A stretch of 23,610 bases of DNA, from the IMG/VR virus record IMGVR_UViG_3300010883_013602, positions 1 through 23,610 of that record; one strand, given 5' to 3'. The DNA is from a virus. The notes under the pieces were generated by a model that saw nothing but the letters and a program-made list of their open reading frames with translations, had not been told where the DNA came from and ran no database searches. Numbering within the stretch: the first letter of the stretch is position 1; every line of letters starts with the position of its first letter. Position numbers and translations under genes: made by a program. Positions 1-7,466 of this stretch are shown here, piece after piece.

Positions 1-7
1 AACAGAT

Positions 8-769
8 ATGATAAAATTAGAAGACATAAACGAAGATATTTATTTCAAGTTTAGAAAATCACAGGTAGAGGCAATGGGTACTGAGAGATTAGGTCAAATA
101 CATGTATCAGATATAATTAAACCTTGTATGAGAAACGTTATCTATAAAAAAATCAGTAATGAACAAGGTATGAGTACTGAGGATATGAAGTCATTATACT
201 TTGGACAGGCAGTTCATAATAATTCAATGGTGGCAAAACCAGAACACCATGAAATGTTTTTAGCATATGATTATGTTAGAGATGAACCAGTTTCATATGA
301 GGATGCCAAAAAGATACCTGATGACGACCCAGCACACTTAGATATTATCTATGGAAGTATAGATGATTTGATAAAAGTAGGTGATAAATGGGTTATTGTT
401 GATAAAAAAACCACTGGTAGTATAGATTACTTTAGTAGAGCTACAAGTAAAGTAAGTGATTCACATAAGGATCAACTTAATAGATATAGGGTATTGTTAA
501 AAAAATGCTATGATATTGATGCCACACATGGTTGTATCATCTACATAAGTAATAGGATAGAGAAAGATAAAAGGGATAAACCAATCACACTATCATTTAA
601 ATTACAGGATATGGAAACAACTCTAGTAGATATGATAGAGAAATCAAGAATAATTAAATCTTCATTAGTAGATAAAACTCTTCCTGAAAGAACAAAGTGT
701 TTCTTATGTGATGGTATGTGTCCTTATGCATCAATGTGTTTCACAGATGAGAGGAAACAGTATGCTTAA
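8..769 (+). CDS. Cas4-like PD-(D/E)XK exonuclease with Fe-S-type cysteines
   Basis: Predicted 253-aa RecB/Cas4-family nuclease. The core is seen as H70 (GQAVH), D119/D120 (GSIDD), D132-x-K134 (IVDKKT) and Q156-x3-Y160, in the order expected for the PD-(D/E)XK fold with its QxxxY motif. C40 near the N-terminus plus C231, C234, C238 and C244 at the C-terminus match the one-plus-three cysteine layout that binds a 4Fe-4S cluster in Cas4/AddB-type enzymes. Such proteins degrade single-stranded or end-resected DNA. No cas1, cas2 or CRISPR repeats are in the window, so a viral role in recombination or end processing is more likely than adaptation (inference). ATG at 8; nothing upstream is available to judge its promoter. 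Confidence 0.8.
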   Translation: MIKLEDINEDIYFKFRKSQVEAMGTERLGQIHVSDIIKPCMRNVIYKKISNEQGMSTEDMKSLYFGQAVHNNSMVAKPEHHEMFLAYDYVRDEPVSYEDAKKIPDDDPAHLDIIYGSIDDLIKVGDKWVIVDKKTTGSIDYFSRATSKVSDSHKDQLNRYRVLLKKCYDIDATHGCIIYISNRIEKDKRDKPITLSFKLQDMETTLVDMIEKSRIIKSSLVDKTLPERTKCFLCDGMCPYASMCFTDERKQYA

Positions 770-827
770 ATTCACTTTTAAAGGTAGAAAATTCAAAAGA
801 AAAGGATGGACATTAGAACTTGAATAA
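762..827 (+). CDS. Possible 21-aa basic peptide
   Basis: ATG at 762 overlaps the stop of the Cas4-like gene (ATGCTTAA) and opens a 21-codon frame of lysine-rich, hydrophobic composition (MLKFTFKGRKF...). The stop overlaps the TTG of the next small frame. The overlap fits this genome's packing style, but the frame is too short to separate from chance. No function recognised. Confidence 0.22.
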   Translation: MLKFTFKGRKFKRKGWTLELE

Positions 828-936
828 GATTCACCATATTTATTGTAAAGTATGTAAAGCATTTTACATGGATTCATGTTTTATGCATTATGCTATAAAA
901 GATTCGTGGGATGAAAGAGTTGACCCATCTAAGTGA
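820..936 (+). CDS. Mini zinc-finger protein, 38 aa
   Basis: A TTG-initiated frame of 38 codons with C9-x2-C12-x7-C20-x2-H23, a plausible single zinc site (CCCH spacing). TTG starts are used elsewhere in the window. It overlaps the frame before and the frame after. The Cys/His spacing is the only argument for it being real. Function unknown; comparable mini zinc proteins recur throughout the window. Confidence 0.4.
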   Translation: MNKIHHIYCKVCKAFYMDSCFMHYAIKDSWDERVDPSK

Positions 937-1054
937 CAGTAAGACCAATTACCTAACTCATTGGAGGAAAGCAATGGGTATGAGTATTGCATTATGGGTT
1001 CATGCTTGGATTCCTGAGTTGTTTAAGACATATGCAAGTGAGAGGATGAAATGA
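911..1054 (+). CDS. Hypothetical protein, 47 aa
   Basis: Frame from ATG 911 to TGA 1054. It overlaps the preceding zinc frame by 26 nt, and its stop overlaps the next start as ATGA. The product is Trp-containing (LTHWRKAMGMSIALWVHAW), amphipathic to mildly hydrophobic and without cysteines. An internal ATG at 974 follows a GGAGG-like stretch (963-967) and would give 26 aa. No family recognised; possibly a small membrane-associated or helical peptide. Confidence 0.3.
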   Translation: MKELTHLSDSKTNYLTHWRKAMGMSIALWVHAWIPELFKTYASERMK

Positions 1055-1158
1055 AAGTAATATCTCCTGAATGTCATCAACATAATCATGTAGAATGTCC
1101 ATTAAATTCAGCCATATTAAAATGTCAATGTATGTGTCATAAGGTGGCTGGCGAATAG
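1051..1158 (+). CDS. Cys/His-rich microprotein, 35 aa
   Basis: ATG overlaps the preceding stop (ATGA), and the stop TAG is one base before the next gene's ATG. The 35 residues include C7, H8, H10, H13, C16, C25, C27, C29 and H30, which is enough for one or two metal sites. The tight junctions on both sides and the cysteine density support translation. Function unknown. Confidence 0.45.
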   Translation: MKVISPECHQHNHVECPLNSAILKCQCMCHKVAGE

Positions 1159-1159
1159 T

Positions 1160-1582
1160 ATGCCTAAATGTGCTAATTTTGTATGCCTAAATGATGTTAT
1201 AGTGGGTTTCAAACCAGAGACATATTGTAGATCATGTATTCATTCAGATCAACCATTTGTATTCTTATGTGATGTATGTGATACCACATTTACATCTTCT
1301 GGAAGAAACGGTCATCTATCAGTATCATGTAGTGAGCGATGTAGGAAAATAAAAAGGAGTATTAAATGTAAGGTTAGGTATATGAAAAAAAATCCAGCCA
1401 AAGAGAAGGAGTGTCCTACTTGTAAAAAGAAATTCACCAATAATACAAAGTATTGTTCTTATGGATGTCATGGATCACATCAACCTCATATTAGAAGAGT
1501 AAAGGCTTATTTTGAGAAAAAGATACCAGCCATGACTCCTTACCTAGCATATAACCAAGTATTAACCCATTTGATAAGCTAA
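1160..1582 (+). CDS. Triple zinc-ribbon protein, 140 aa
   Basis: Three successive four-cysteine modules are visible: C4/C9/C23/C26, C37/C40/C57/C61 and C85/C88/C99/C103, followed by a basic helical tail (HIRRVKAYFEKKI). The second and third have the CxxC...CxxxC pattern also seen in the mini-proteins at 6668 and 22135, so this gene may be a multi-module member of a family spread through this genome. A basic linker (KIKRSIKCKVRYMKK) suggests nucleic-acid binding (inference). The stop TAA shares its last base with the ATG of the next gene, implying co-translation. No specific family recognised. Confidence 0.7.
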   Translation: MPKCANFVCLNDVIVGFKPETYCRSCIHSDQPFVFLCDVCDTTFTSSGRNGHLSVSCSERCRKIKRSIKCKVRYMKKNPAKEKECPTCKKKFTNNTKYCSYGCHGSHQPHIRRVKAYFEKKIPAMTPYLAYNQVLTHLIS

Positions 1583-2340
1583 TGAAGATATTTTTCAATG
1601 CTAATAACAAGGCTACCTTAGAATCGTTACAGCAGTGTGGAGTAAAAAATGTACTTGTATCTCATAGATACTCTCATAACCTAAAGAAATTTTCTGATTG
1701 CTTTGATAATATATTTCTTATAGCAGGGGTGAATGGTGAACCTGATAAATATCACAGGTTCTTAAAAGATAATATGGAGTTGTATACTAATGCTGCACAA
1801 TTTTTCGTTAATAATAATATGTGTGACACCATTAATTTTTTAAAAAAAGAGAGGGCTCTGAAACTTAATACAATACCAGTATTACAAGAAGATTTTAATA
1901 AACATTTGAGTCAACTTAACTTACCTATAAATTCTGATGTATGTGTGGGTAAGATGAGTGGTCGACTTGATATGGAAGAATCAATAAGAAGACTACCAGT
2001 CAGTATGAAATATCATGGTTTAGGAAAAGGTAAATACATCAATAAAAAAACATTTGAAAGTATAGATACCAGTCTTTGGATTTCAGCAGCACTGGCTAAA
2101 AAATTTGATATTTGGACAGGTACTGGCATAATACCTATTAAAATAAACCCAAATAACATGAGTGATCCTATACTAAAACATTATTGTGAAAAACATAAAG
2201 ATAATATGGATAAAATAGGTATCAAATATGAAGAGATATTAGAAAACAAATACTTTGCCATGCTTAAACTCCCTATAGCACTATACTACATGCCTCTCTG
2301 TGAATCACTTAACTCGTACACAGATAACTTTATTAAGTAA
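1582..2340 (+). CDS. TIM-barrel protein resembling tRNA/DNA-guanine transglycosylase (DpdA-like)
   Basis: 252 aa. Residues 137-170 carry an HGLG motif (145-148) followed by a segment ending S-I-D162-T-S-x-W166, and an IPVLQ strand lies at 98-102. This HGxG...SxDSxxW signature is typical of the barrel of queuine/archaeosine transglycosylases and phage DpdA enzymes, which insert 7-deazaguanines into tRNA or DNA. The canonical N-terminal nucleophile motif is not obvious and the protein is shorter than cellular TGTs. The gene sits directly upstream of the terminase pair. No queC/D/E-type precursor genes are seen. Alternatives are a degenerate barrel or an unrelated fold. Confidence 0.45.
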   Translation: MKIFFNANNKATLESLQQCGVKNVLVSHRYSHNLKKFSDCFDNIFLIAGVNGEPDKYHRFLKDNMELYTNAAQFFVNNNMCDTINFLKKERALKLNTIPVLQEDFNKHLSQLNLPINSDVCVGKMSGRLDMEESIRRLPVSMKYHGLGKGKYINKKTFESIDTSLWISAALAKKFDIWTGTGIIPIKINPNNMSDPILKHYCEKHKDNMDKIGIKYEEILENKYFAMLKLPIALYYMPLCESLNSYTDNFIK

Positions 2341-2358
2341 TAATTAAACTGTTATATA

Positions 2359-2874
2359 ATGGGGGATTTATTTAAAATTAAGCCTATTGGTGGTAAAAAC
2401 ATCGTAGTTGAGGATAAAAGGAAGACTGTATCACCTTTTAACAGTGCTAAACATTTTAAAGATGCCAACATCCCTGCATATTGTAATCAATGTATGTATA
2501 GAAGTGTTGATTCAGGTGGTAATGGTAGGTGTCCAAAATATGAAAAGGATGCAATATGTACCGTCAGGGAAGATTTTATTAAGGTAATAAATCAGATTGA
2601 CACAAGGAATCCAGAAGATGTAAAAGCAATGTTAGATATGATAGCCAAACTATCATTTGAAAATGTTTTAATGGCACTAACTCAAGCAAAAATGGATGGT
2701 AATATACCAGATAGAAACACAAAATCTGAGATAAACACTTTCCTAAACATAGTAAAATCACTTACTGATTTATCTACAAAAATAATGATTACTGAAACGA
2801 AATCAGTTGATGATAAGACTGGTGATATAACATCAATATTTAAACAGATAAAGGCACAGAAGAACGATGGGTAG
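2359..2874 (+). CDS. Probable terminase small subunit (by position)
   Basis: 171 aa, ending 8 nt inside the start of the large terminase gene. It has a Cys cluster C42-x2-C45...C58...C67, compatible with one zinc site, followed by a long helical region (about 75-160). The name rests on position, size and tight coupling to terL. No helix-turn-helix could be identified by eye. As a small terminase it would recognise viral DNA and load the large subunit at the packaging start. An 18-nt gap separates it from the preceding gene, the only clear gap in this operon. Confidence 0.5.
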   Translation: MGDLFKIKPIGGKNIVVEDKRKTVSPFNSAKHFKDANIPAYCNQCMYRSVDSGGNGRCPKYEKDAICTVREDFIKVINQIDTRNPEDVKAMLDMIAKLSFENVLMALTQAKMDGNIPDRNTKSEINTFLNIVKSLTDLSTKIMITETKSVDDKTGDITSIFKQIKAQKNDG

Positions 2875-4249
2875 ACCCACAACTGAGGAGGTTCAAGAGA
2901 GACAGGACTTCATGCAAGTGATTGCAGAGTGTGCAGATAGTCCTAGTAAATTCAGTGAGATATTTTTAGGTCATAAATTATTTGATTATAATGTTAAATA
3001 TGTAGACTGTCAAGATAGATTCATAGTATATAGATCTGGAAGACAGGTGGGTAAAACCATGTCAACTGCTGTTAAAGCTATACATTTTGCTTTCTTTGCA
3101 CCCCTAATGTTAGACACTATCAATAAAGAATGTACAATAGTTATTGCTGCACCTACCCAAAACCAGTCTGGTATTATGTTTGATAGAATCAGAAGTTTAA
3201 TTATGGGTAATGATTTTCTAAAAAACTATGTAGTAAGAAACACACAAACAGAAATGACTGTTGCATTCTTAGATAACACAGGTGTTTCAAAAATTGTAAC
3301 AAGGGCTACTGGTGAAAAAGGTACAGGACTCAGAGGTTATTCACCTCATTGTATTATTGCTGACGAATGCAGTTTCATAAAGACAGATATTCTTAGAGCA
3401 TTCTTACCTTCTGGTATGGCTACACACGCTAGAGTATGGCTTACATCAACACCGTTTTCTAAATCAGGTTACTTTTATGAAGCTAGTATGAACTCCAAAC
3501 CCCTAAAACCAGATGGATTGTGGACAGAATTCCATGTAAAATCCACAGATAACCCTCTGATTCAAGAAGACCCTACATTTGTAGAAGAAATGAAAAAATT
3601 AACCAGAGAGGAATATGTACAAGAAGTTGAGGGTGAGTTCCTAGATATAGGAGATCAATTAATACCATACTCCTTATTAATGGATGCAGTAAACGATAAG
3701 AAACCTACTGGTAGGCTCAAACATTATCTTGGTGTGGATGTGGCAAGAAGTGGTAGGGATGAGACTGTATTCACAGTTGTAGCAGTTGATGAAGACGATC
3801 ATGTGTTTGTTGAGGATATTTTTGCAGAAACACAGTCAAATGTTGTCAATGTATGTGGTAGAATAGGTGATATGGTAAGAGATTATAGAATAGAAACAGT
3901 GTACATAGATGAAACTGGTCTAGGTGGAGGTCTTATAGACTTGGCAAGAGAGCAAGATATACCAGCTAGAGGGGTGGTATTCTCGTTACAAGAGAAGGGT
4001 GCTATGTATAAAAACCTTAGATTAATATTTGAAAACCATAAAATAACACTCAAAAACACTGATAAACTAATATATCAACTCTCATATTTGAAGAGAGATT
4101 ATACGGAAAACGGTCAAATGAAGATTAAATCAGATGAACATGATGATTATCCAGATAGTTTGGTTTTAGCGTGTAGGGCATTGGCTGGAGGTGATACTTG
4201 GCATGTTTTAGACGTAGGAAAGAACCTTAGAGAGGCTTTATTCGGTTAA
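2867..4249 (+). CDS. terL: Terminase large subunit (DNA-packaging ATPase/nuclease)
   Basis: 460 aa with both TerL domains complete. ATPase: Walker A G58-R-Q-V-G-K-T64, Walker B IIADE with D166/E167, and coupling motif TSTP at 193-196. RNase H-like nuclease: D291 (LGVDVARSGRDET), D348 (VYIDETGLGGG) and a late acidic cluster around D427/D430 (DDYPD). It cuts concatemeric DNA and drives it into proheads through the portal. The adenine-binding N-terminal Q50-D-R-F lies just before Walker A. The usual downstream portal gene is not recognisable; after the stop comes a new TATA box and genes of low complexity. Confidence 0.95.
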   Translation: MGRPTTEEVQERQDFMQVIAECADSPSKFSEIFLGHKLFDYNVKYVDCQDRFIVYRSGRQVGKTMSTAVKAIHFAFFAPLMLDTINKECTIVIAAPTQNQSGIMFDRIRSLIMGNDFLKNYVVRNTQTEMTVAFLDNTGVSKIVTRATGEKGTGLRGYSPHCIIADECSFIKTDILRAFLPSGMATHARVWLTSTPFSKSGYFYEASMNSKPLKPDGLWTEFHVKSTDNPLIQEDPTFVEEMKKLTREEYVQEVEGEFLDIGDQLIPYSLLMDAVNDKKPTGRLKHYLGVDVARSGRDETVFTVVAVDEDDHVFVEDIFAETQSNVVNVCGRIGDMVRDYRIETVYIDETGLGGGLIDLAREQDIPARGVVFSLQEKGAMYKNLRLIFENHKITLKNTDKLIYQLSYLKRDYTENGQMKIKSDEHDDYPDSLVLACRALAGGDTWHVLDVGKNLREALFG

Positions 4250-4250
4250 C

Positions 4251-4258
4251 TTTATATA
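4251..4258 (+). promoter_or_regulatory. TATA box for the hydrophilic-protein operon
   Basis: TTTATATA just after the terL stop, centred about 26 nt before ATG 4281. This spacing supports a leaderless mRNA starting at that ATG rather than the upstream GTG at 4269. It lacks the ACTAGTAA element found to the right of 8.7 kb. Confidence 0.6.
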
Positions 4259-4280
4259 TTATCTTGCAGTGAAGATCATA

Positions 4281-4559
4281 ATGGATGACAAACCTTGGAA
4301 GAGTGAGACCACTCCTCAACCATTAGAAGAAGTATCAGATGGTGACTTAGAAGAGGTCAAGAAAAAACCAGAGTTTAAAGAGGCTGGAAGTCCAGAAGAG
4401 TTATGGAAAACGTTCTTAGAGAGACGAAAAATGCAAGGTGCAGGCGATGCTAGATTTGGTAACCCACATGAGACTGGAATGGAGACAGAATGGGATAAAG
4501 CAGTTGATAGCGAAACTTATATAGGAAGTACACCAAAAAAAGGTGATAAACATGAATAA
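4281..4559 (+). CDS. Hypothetical acidic protein, 92 aa
   Basis: Start placed at ATG 4281, because the TATA box at 4251-4258 would put transcription initiation there; an in-frame GTG at 4269 adds four residues. The product is hydrophilic and rich in Glu, Lys, Asp and Pro, with no cysteine and no hydrophobic core, so probably disordered or a small helical adaptor. A segment reading SPEELWKTFLERRK may form one amphipathic helix. Its position after terL and before two larger low-complexity proteins suggests a head-assembly role, but no motif proves it. Confidence 0.6.
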   Translation: MDDKPWKSETTPQPLEEVSDGDLEEVKKKPEFKEAGSPEELWKTFLERRKMQGAGDARFGNPHETGMETEWDKAVDSETYIGSTPKKGDKHE

Positions 4560-5757
4560 GATCGCCAACACTAGAGTAGGGGATAACATAAACTACTTTG
4601 TTAATGGCGTAGAAGATAGTGGTATTGTAGTTAAAATGAATAACGCATATGTAACAGTAGTAAAAGACGGTAAATTTAAAGATATTCAGTTAAACGAGAC
4701 ATTTTTTGTTAAAGATATTATCTTAAACAAAACTTGGGATGACATGGATTCTGTTGAAAGAATAGATGCTTTAAATAAAGCACATGCTGGAAGTCCAAGA
4801 TATGTAACCAAGACATGGGATCAACTTCCTCAAATTTTAAAAGACCTATTAGTTAAAAATAATGGTACAGAATCTTCTGCAAAAGATGGTAAGGATGACG
4901 ATATGAATACAACTGTTAGAATATTTGATGAACAAAAAGCACTTAGTGGAGATTCTAATTATAAACGAACACCTAGTAAAAACTCAGACCACGCATCAGC
5001 AGATGCAATGAGTACTGATCCTAAATCAGATTCAGGTGGATTTAAAATAAATAGTCCTATAGGAACTGAGGGTGTTAATGATCATGGTCAAACTGGAAGA
5101 ACCCGACAAAGAGGTGTAGGTGAAAGAGAGCCATCCGTTGAAGAGGAAAAAGGTGTTAAACGAGGTGGAGAACATGATTCAAAAGAAAATAAACGAGCAT
5201 TAGGAGAAAGTTCAGTAAAACTATTCAGTGGATATAATGCAGATACTGGTGAAAAAGAATATAATGATAAATCATGGACAGATGCATTAAATGAAGTTAG
5301 AACAAGCACTGACGTAAATAAAATTTTACCAGCAATAGGTGCTGTTGCTGGAGGCGTAGCCAGAGGAATTGGTGGAGCTGTAGCTGATGCTGGAAAAGAA
5401 GCAGTTGAATCTGCAACAGAGCCAGATGTAGAAAAATCATGGATAGAAAAATTAAACCAAGTTAAATCAAACGTTGAAACCAGTATTCATGGAAATGCTG
5501 GAAGTAACCCAAGTTCTGGAGTAAGTACTAGTATAAAACCAGATGCACCAAAAGATTATGAAGGTGCTTCACATAGTGGTATTAGATTAGAACAATTTAA
5601 ACATGAGAAACTAAAGCCAAAAACTAAAGAAACACTTGATTTAGGAGATACAAAACCATCAGATACTAAGGATGGAGGCAATAAATATGATACTAAAACA
5701 CAACCAAAAACTATAAAAGGTCGTATTGTAGATCAAGAGAAGGATAAAAAGATATGA
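4552..5757 (+). CDS. Large low-complexity protein, 401 aa (candidate structural or scaffold)
   Basis: Start at ATG 4552, with an AGGTG ribosome-binding site six bases upstream and an 8-nt overlap with the previous gene; an in-frame GTG at 4543 is less likely. Residues about 1-60 form an alternating beta-type segment (VGDNINYFVNGVEDSGIVVK) that could be a small SH3/KOW-like barrel. The rest is Ser/Gly/Asp/Lys-rich and probably disordered, with one Gly/Ala stretch (GAVAGGVARGIGGAVADAG). Two imperfect copies of a KSW-x4-LN-x-V motif flank that stretch. No family recognised. The size and terL context suggest a virion or scaffold component. Confidence 0.6.
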   Translation: MNKIANTRVGDNINYFVNGVEDSGIVVKMNNAYVTVVKDGKFKDIQLNETFFVKDIILNKTWDDMDSVERIDALNKAHAGSPRYVTKTWDQLPQILKDLLVKNNGTESSAKDGKDDDMNTTVRIFDEQKALSGDSNYKRTPSKNSDHASADAMSTDPKSDSGGFKINSPIGTEGVNDHGQTGRTRQRGVGEREPSVEEEKGVKRGGEHDSKENKRALGESSVKLFSGYNADTGEKEYNDKSWTDALNEVRTSTDVNKILPAIGAVAGGVARGIGGAVADAGKEAVESATEPDVEKSWIEKLNQVKSNVETSIHGNAGSNPSSGVSTSIKPDAPKDYEGASHSGIRLEQFKHEKLKPKTKETLDLGDTKPSDTKDGGNKYDTKTQPKTIKGRIVDQEKDKKI

Positions 5758-6632
5758 CTGTAGGTAAACCTGAATATAATATGAATTCTTATGGAATCAC
5801 ATATGTCAAAAAAGAGACAAAACCAACTGGTTCAACACCAAGTACAACAAAAACACCTCACGGTCTAGATGCTCCAAAAGACAAATTAGACTTAGGAGGC
5901 AATAATCCAACTACTGGTGGTGATAATGTAGATACCACTACATCATATGGTGAAGGTTCATCAGGTGCTCAATTTGGTGGTAAAACAACACAAGGAGAAG
6001 GTAAAAATACTGGTGATAAAGCAGAAATGACTGGTATTGGTGGTACTAAGAAAAATCCAAATTCTAACGCACAAGGAAATCAAGTAAATTTCAAAAAACC
6101 AGAAGGTGAGGCACTACCAAAGAATGCATCATTAGAATTAGCAATTATCAAATGTAAACTATTAAAATCAGGCTCTGCATTAAAAAAAGGACTTATTGGA
6201 GGAATGTTAATTTCCAAAAAAGAATCACTACAAGAATCATCTGAAAATTATCTTAAAGAGCCTAAAAAAGAATCTGTTGATGATTCAGCAAAAGAATACT
6301 TAAAGGAAAAAGATTCAGAACCTAAGAAAGAGAAATTAAACTCAAGAAACCAAAGACCATTAGATCCAGATAGTGATGATGATAGATCATTTGGAGAAAT
6401 CCGTAGTCAAAGTGAAGCAAAAGAAAAATCAGTAAGAGAACTGGCAATAGATGCTATTGATATAGCAATGAAAAACATTGCTGAATTTCAAGATAATAGA
6501 GAAAAAGCACTTCAAGAAGAATTAATCAAAGAAGCATATGAGGCACAAAAAGACGGTGGTATGGCAAACACATCAGACGGTGTAAACGCTGTATACTCTG
6601 ATGTTAAACAAAAACCAATAAAGAAAGAATAG
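5754..6632 (+). CDS. Low-complexity protein, 292 aa, co-translated with its neighbour
   Basis: ATGA overlap with the preceding gene. The N-terminal third is Gly/Thr/Asn-rich. Around residues 125-150 there is a short, more hydrophobic helix (LELAIIKCKLLKSG). Next come two similar blocks, ESSENYLKEPKKES and DSAKEYLKEKDSEPKKEK. The C-terminal third (about 220-270) is a long charged helix (VRELAIDAIDIAMKNIAEFQ). A KxxLDLG segment near the start recalls the end of the neighbouring protein (KETLDLGDTKPS), so the two genes may share ancestry. No enzymatic motif. Possible tail, scaffold or virion-internal protein (inference). Confidence 0.6.
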   Translation: MTVGKPEYNMNSYGITYVKKETKPTGSTPSTTKTPHGLDAPKDKLDLGGNNPTTGGDNVDTTTSYGEGSSGAQFGGKTTQGEGKNTGDKAEMTGIGGTKKNPNSNAQGNQVNFKKPEGEALPKNASLELAIIKCKLLKSGSALKKGLIGGMLISKKESLQESSENYLKEPKKESVDDSAKEYLKEKDSEPKKEKLNSRNQRPLDPDSDDDRSFGEIRSQSEAKEKSVRELAIDAIDIAMKNIAEFQDNREKALQEELIKEAYEAQKDGGMANTSDGVNAVYSDVKQKPIKKE

Positions 6633-6638
6633 AAACCC

Positions 6639-6646
6639 TTTTATAT
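6639..6646 (+). promoter_or_regulatory. TATA box upstream of the mini zinc gene at 6668
   Basis: TTTTATAT in the short gap after the 5754-6632 gene. Its centre lies about 26 nt before TTG 6668, supporting a leaderless TTG start. Confidence 0.5.
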
Positions 6647-6667
6647 TATTAGCACACCACAACATTA

Positions 6668-6808
6668 TTGAGAAAAGATGATACCCATTATTGTATAGAA
6701 TGTGGAACTACATTACCATGGCGTTATAAAGGCAGGCAAAGAATCTACTGTAGTCCAGCATGTAGAAAATTATATACTGAAAAACAGAAGGAAATTAAAA
6801 ATAAATAG
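6668..6808 (+). CDS. Mini zinc-ribbon protein, 46 aa
   Basis: TTG start placed by the TATA box 26 nt upstream. C9-x2-C12 and C28-x3-C32 (YCSPACRKLY) form one four-cysteine site, followed by a lysine-rich tail. The CxxC...CxxxCR pattern resembles FCS/MYM-like fingers and recurs in the proteins encoded at 1160 (third module) and 22135. Likely a nucleic-acid or protein adaptor; function unknown. Confidence 0.6.
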   Translation: MRKDDTHYCIECGTTLPWRYKGRQRIYCSPACRKLYTEKQKEIKNK

Positions 6809-6826
6809 TAGTAATTCATAATCATA

Positions 6827-7186
6827 TTGTTGATTAAACTCTATATTGACGGTGGTACTAGGAATAATAACATATGCCTCGTTGATGGGACTAGAACAAT
6901 AGTAAAAACTCGTAATGGTTTAGATGGAGAACCTACAAATAATGAACTTGAATATCTTGCTTTAGTATATGCATTGAGATATATTCAGAATAATTATAAA
7001 TTAAGATCTATCACAATTTACAGTGATTCAATGCTTGTTGTTAATCAAATCAATGGTAAATGGAGGGTTACAACACCTACATTATACCCACTATGGCAAA
7101 AATGTATGAAATTAATGACTGATAAAATAAAAATAAAATGGATTAGCCGAGAATTTAATCGTGCTGGTTGGGTTCTTGAGAAGTGA
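6827..7186 (+). CDS. RNase H-like (RNase HI family) protein
   Basis: 119 aa from TTG 6827, with TTG 6830 one codon later equally possible; both lie about 26 nt after an AT-rich TATA-like stretch. RNase HI landmarks: D8 (YIDGGTRNN), E42 (NNELEYLAL) and D67 (IYSDSMLVV), with the strand-helix order intact. The usual last acidic residue falls in NRAGWVLEK (111-119), where the expected Asp is Gly, so the fourth metal ligand is missing or replaced. It would remove RNA primers or R-loops during replication. The 3' end overlaps the convergent RHH gene by 32 nt. Confidence 0.8.
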   Translation: MLIKLYIDGGTRNNNICLVDGTRTIVKTRNGLDGEPTNNELEYLALVYALRYIQNNYKLRSITIYSDSMLVVNQINGKWRVTTPTLYPLWQKCMKLMTDKIKIKWISREFNRAGWVLEK

Positions 7187-7394
7187 TTTTAGTTGGGTAA
7201 GTCGGTTTTATCTCACTAGGTCTATGATGCTCATTAAAGAACGCTAATATTTTATGAAACAATACTGCATCAGATTCGTGTAAATCACCAGTTTTTGTTT
7301 TCTTTACAAACTGTGCAAACTGTCTAAATCTCTCTTTATCTTCCCATGTTATAGATATGGTAGTATGAGAGTTACCAATTTTTCGTCTTGCCAA
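7155..7394 (-). CDS. Ribbon-helix-helix DNA-binding protein, 79 aa
   Basis: TTG start (leaderless; TATA box about 26 nt upstream in the palindrome at 7404-7422). The N-terminus reads as one beta-strand (TTISIT, 11-16), helix 1 (WEDKERFRQFAQFVKK) and helix 2 (ESDAVLFHKILAFF), the typical CopG/Arc/MetJ-type layout. RHH proteins bind DNA as dimers through the strand, commonly as repressors of their own promoter. It is divergent from the metalloprotease gene at 7467 and probably controls one or both promoters (inference). Confidence 0.6.
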   Translation of the reverse strand: MARRKIGNSHTTISITWEDKERFRQFAQFVKKTKTGDLHESDAVLFHKILAFFNEHHRPSEIKPTYPTKITSQEPNQHD

Positions 7395-7403
7395 TAGGTA
7401 ACA

Positions 7404-7422
7404 TATATAATACTATTATATA
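7404..7422. promoter_or_regulatory. 19-bp perfect palindrome in a divergent promoter
   Basis: TATATAATA-C-TATTATATA is a perfect inverted repeat between the leftward RHH gene and the rightward metalloprotease gene. Its distal half supplies a TATA box at the right distance for TTG 7394. The symmetry suggests a dimer binding site, with the RHH protein the obvious candidate (inference). Confidence 0.55.
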
Positions 7423-7439
7423 AGTCTTTGCTGTAAATT

Positions 7440-7447
7440 TTTATACT
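7440..7447 (+). promoter_or_regulatory. TATA box of the secreted protease gene
   Basis: TTTATACT centred 24 nt before ATG 7467, implying a leaderless transcript. It has no ACTAGTAA element. Confidence 0.5.
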
Positions 7448-7466
7448 ATAATAAATACCGAATATT

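Noticed and set aside
8-769. CRISPR adaptation module suggested by the Cas4-like gene
   Set aside because: No cas1/cas2 and no regularly spaced repeats anywhere in the window.
5088-5309. Minus-strand frame inside the 401-aa gene
   Set aside because: Serine/Pro-rich shadow of a low-complexity gene, without a promoter.
5525-5540. ACTAGTATAAAA inside the 401-aa gene as a further viral promoter
   Set aside because: The TATA follows too closely without the AA-x-CTT spacer, and no start codon with a credible ORF lies 26 nt downstream in another frame; probably coding coincidence.
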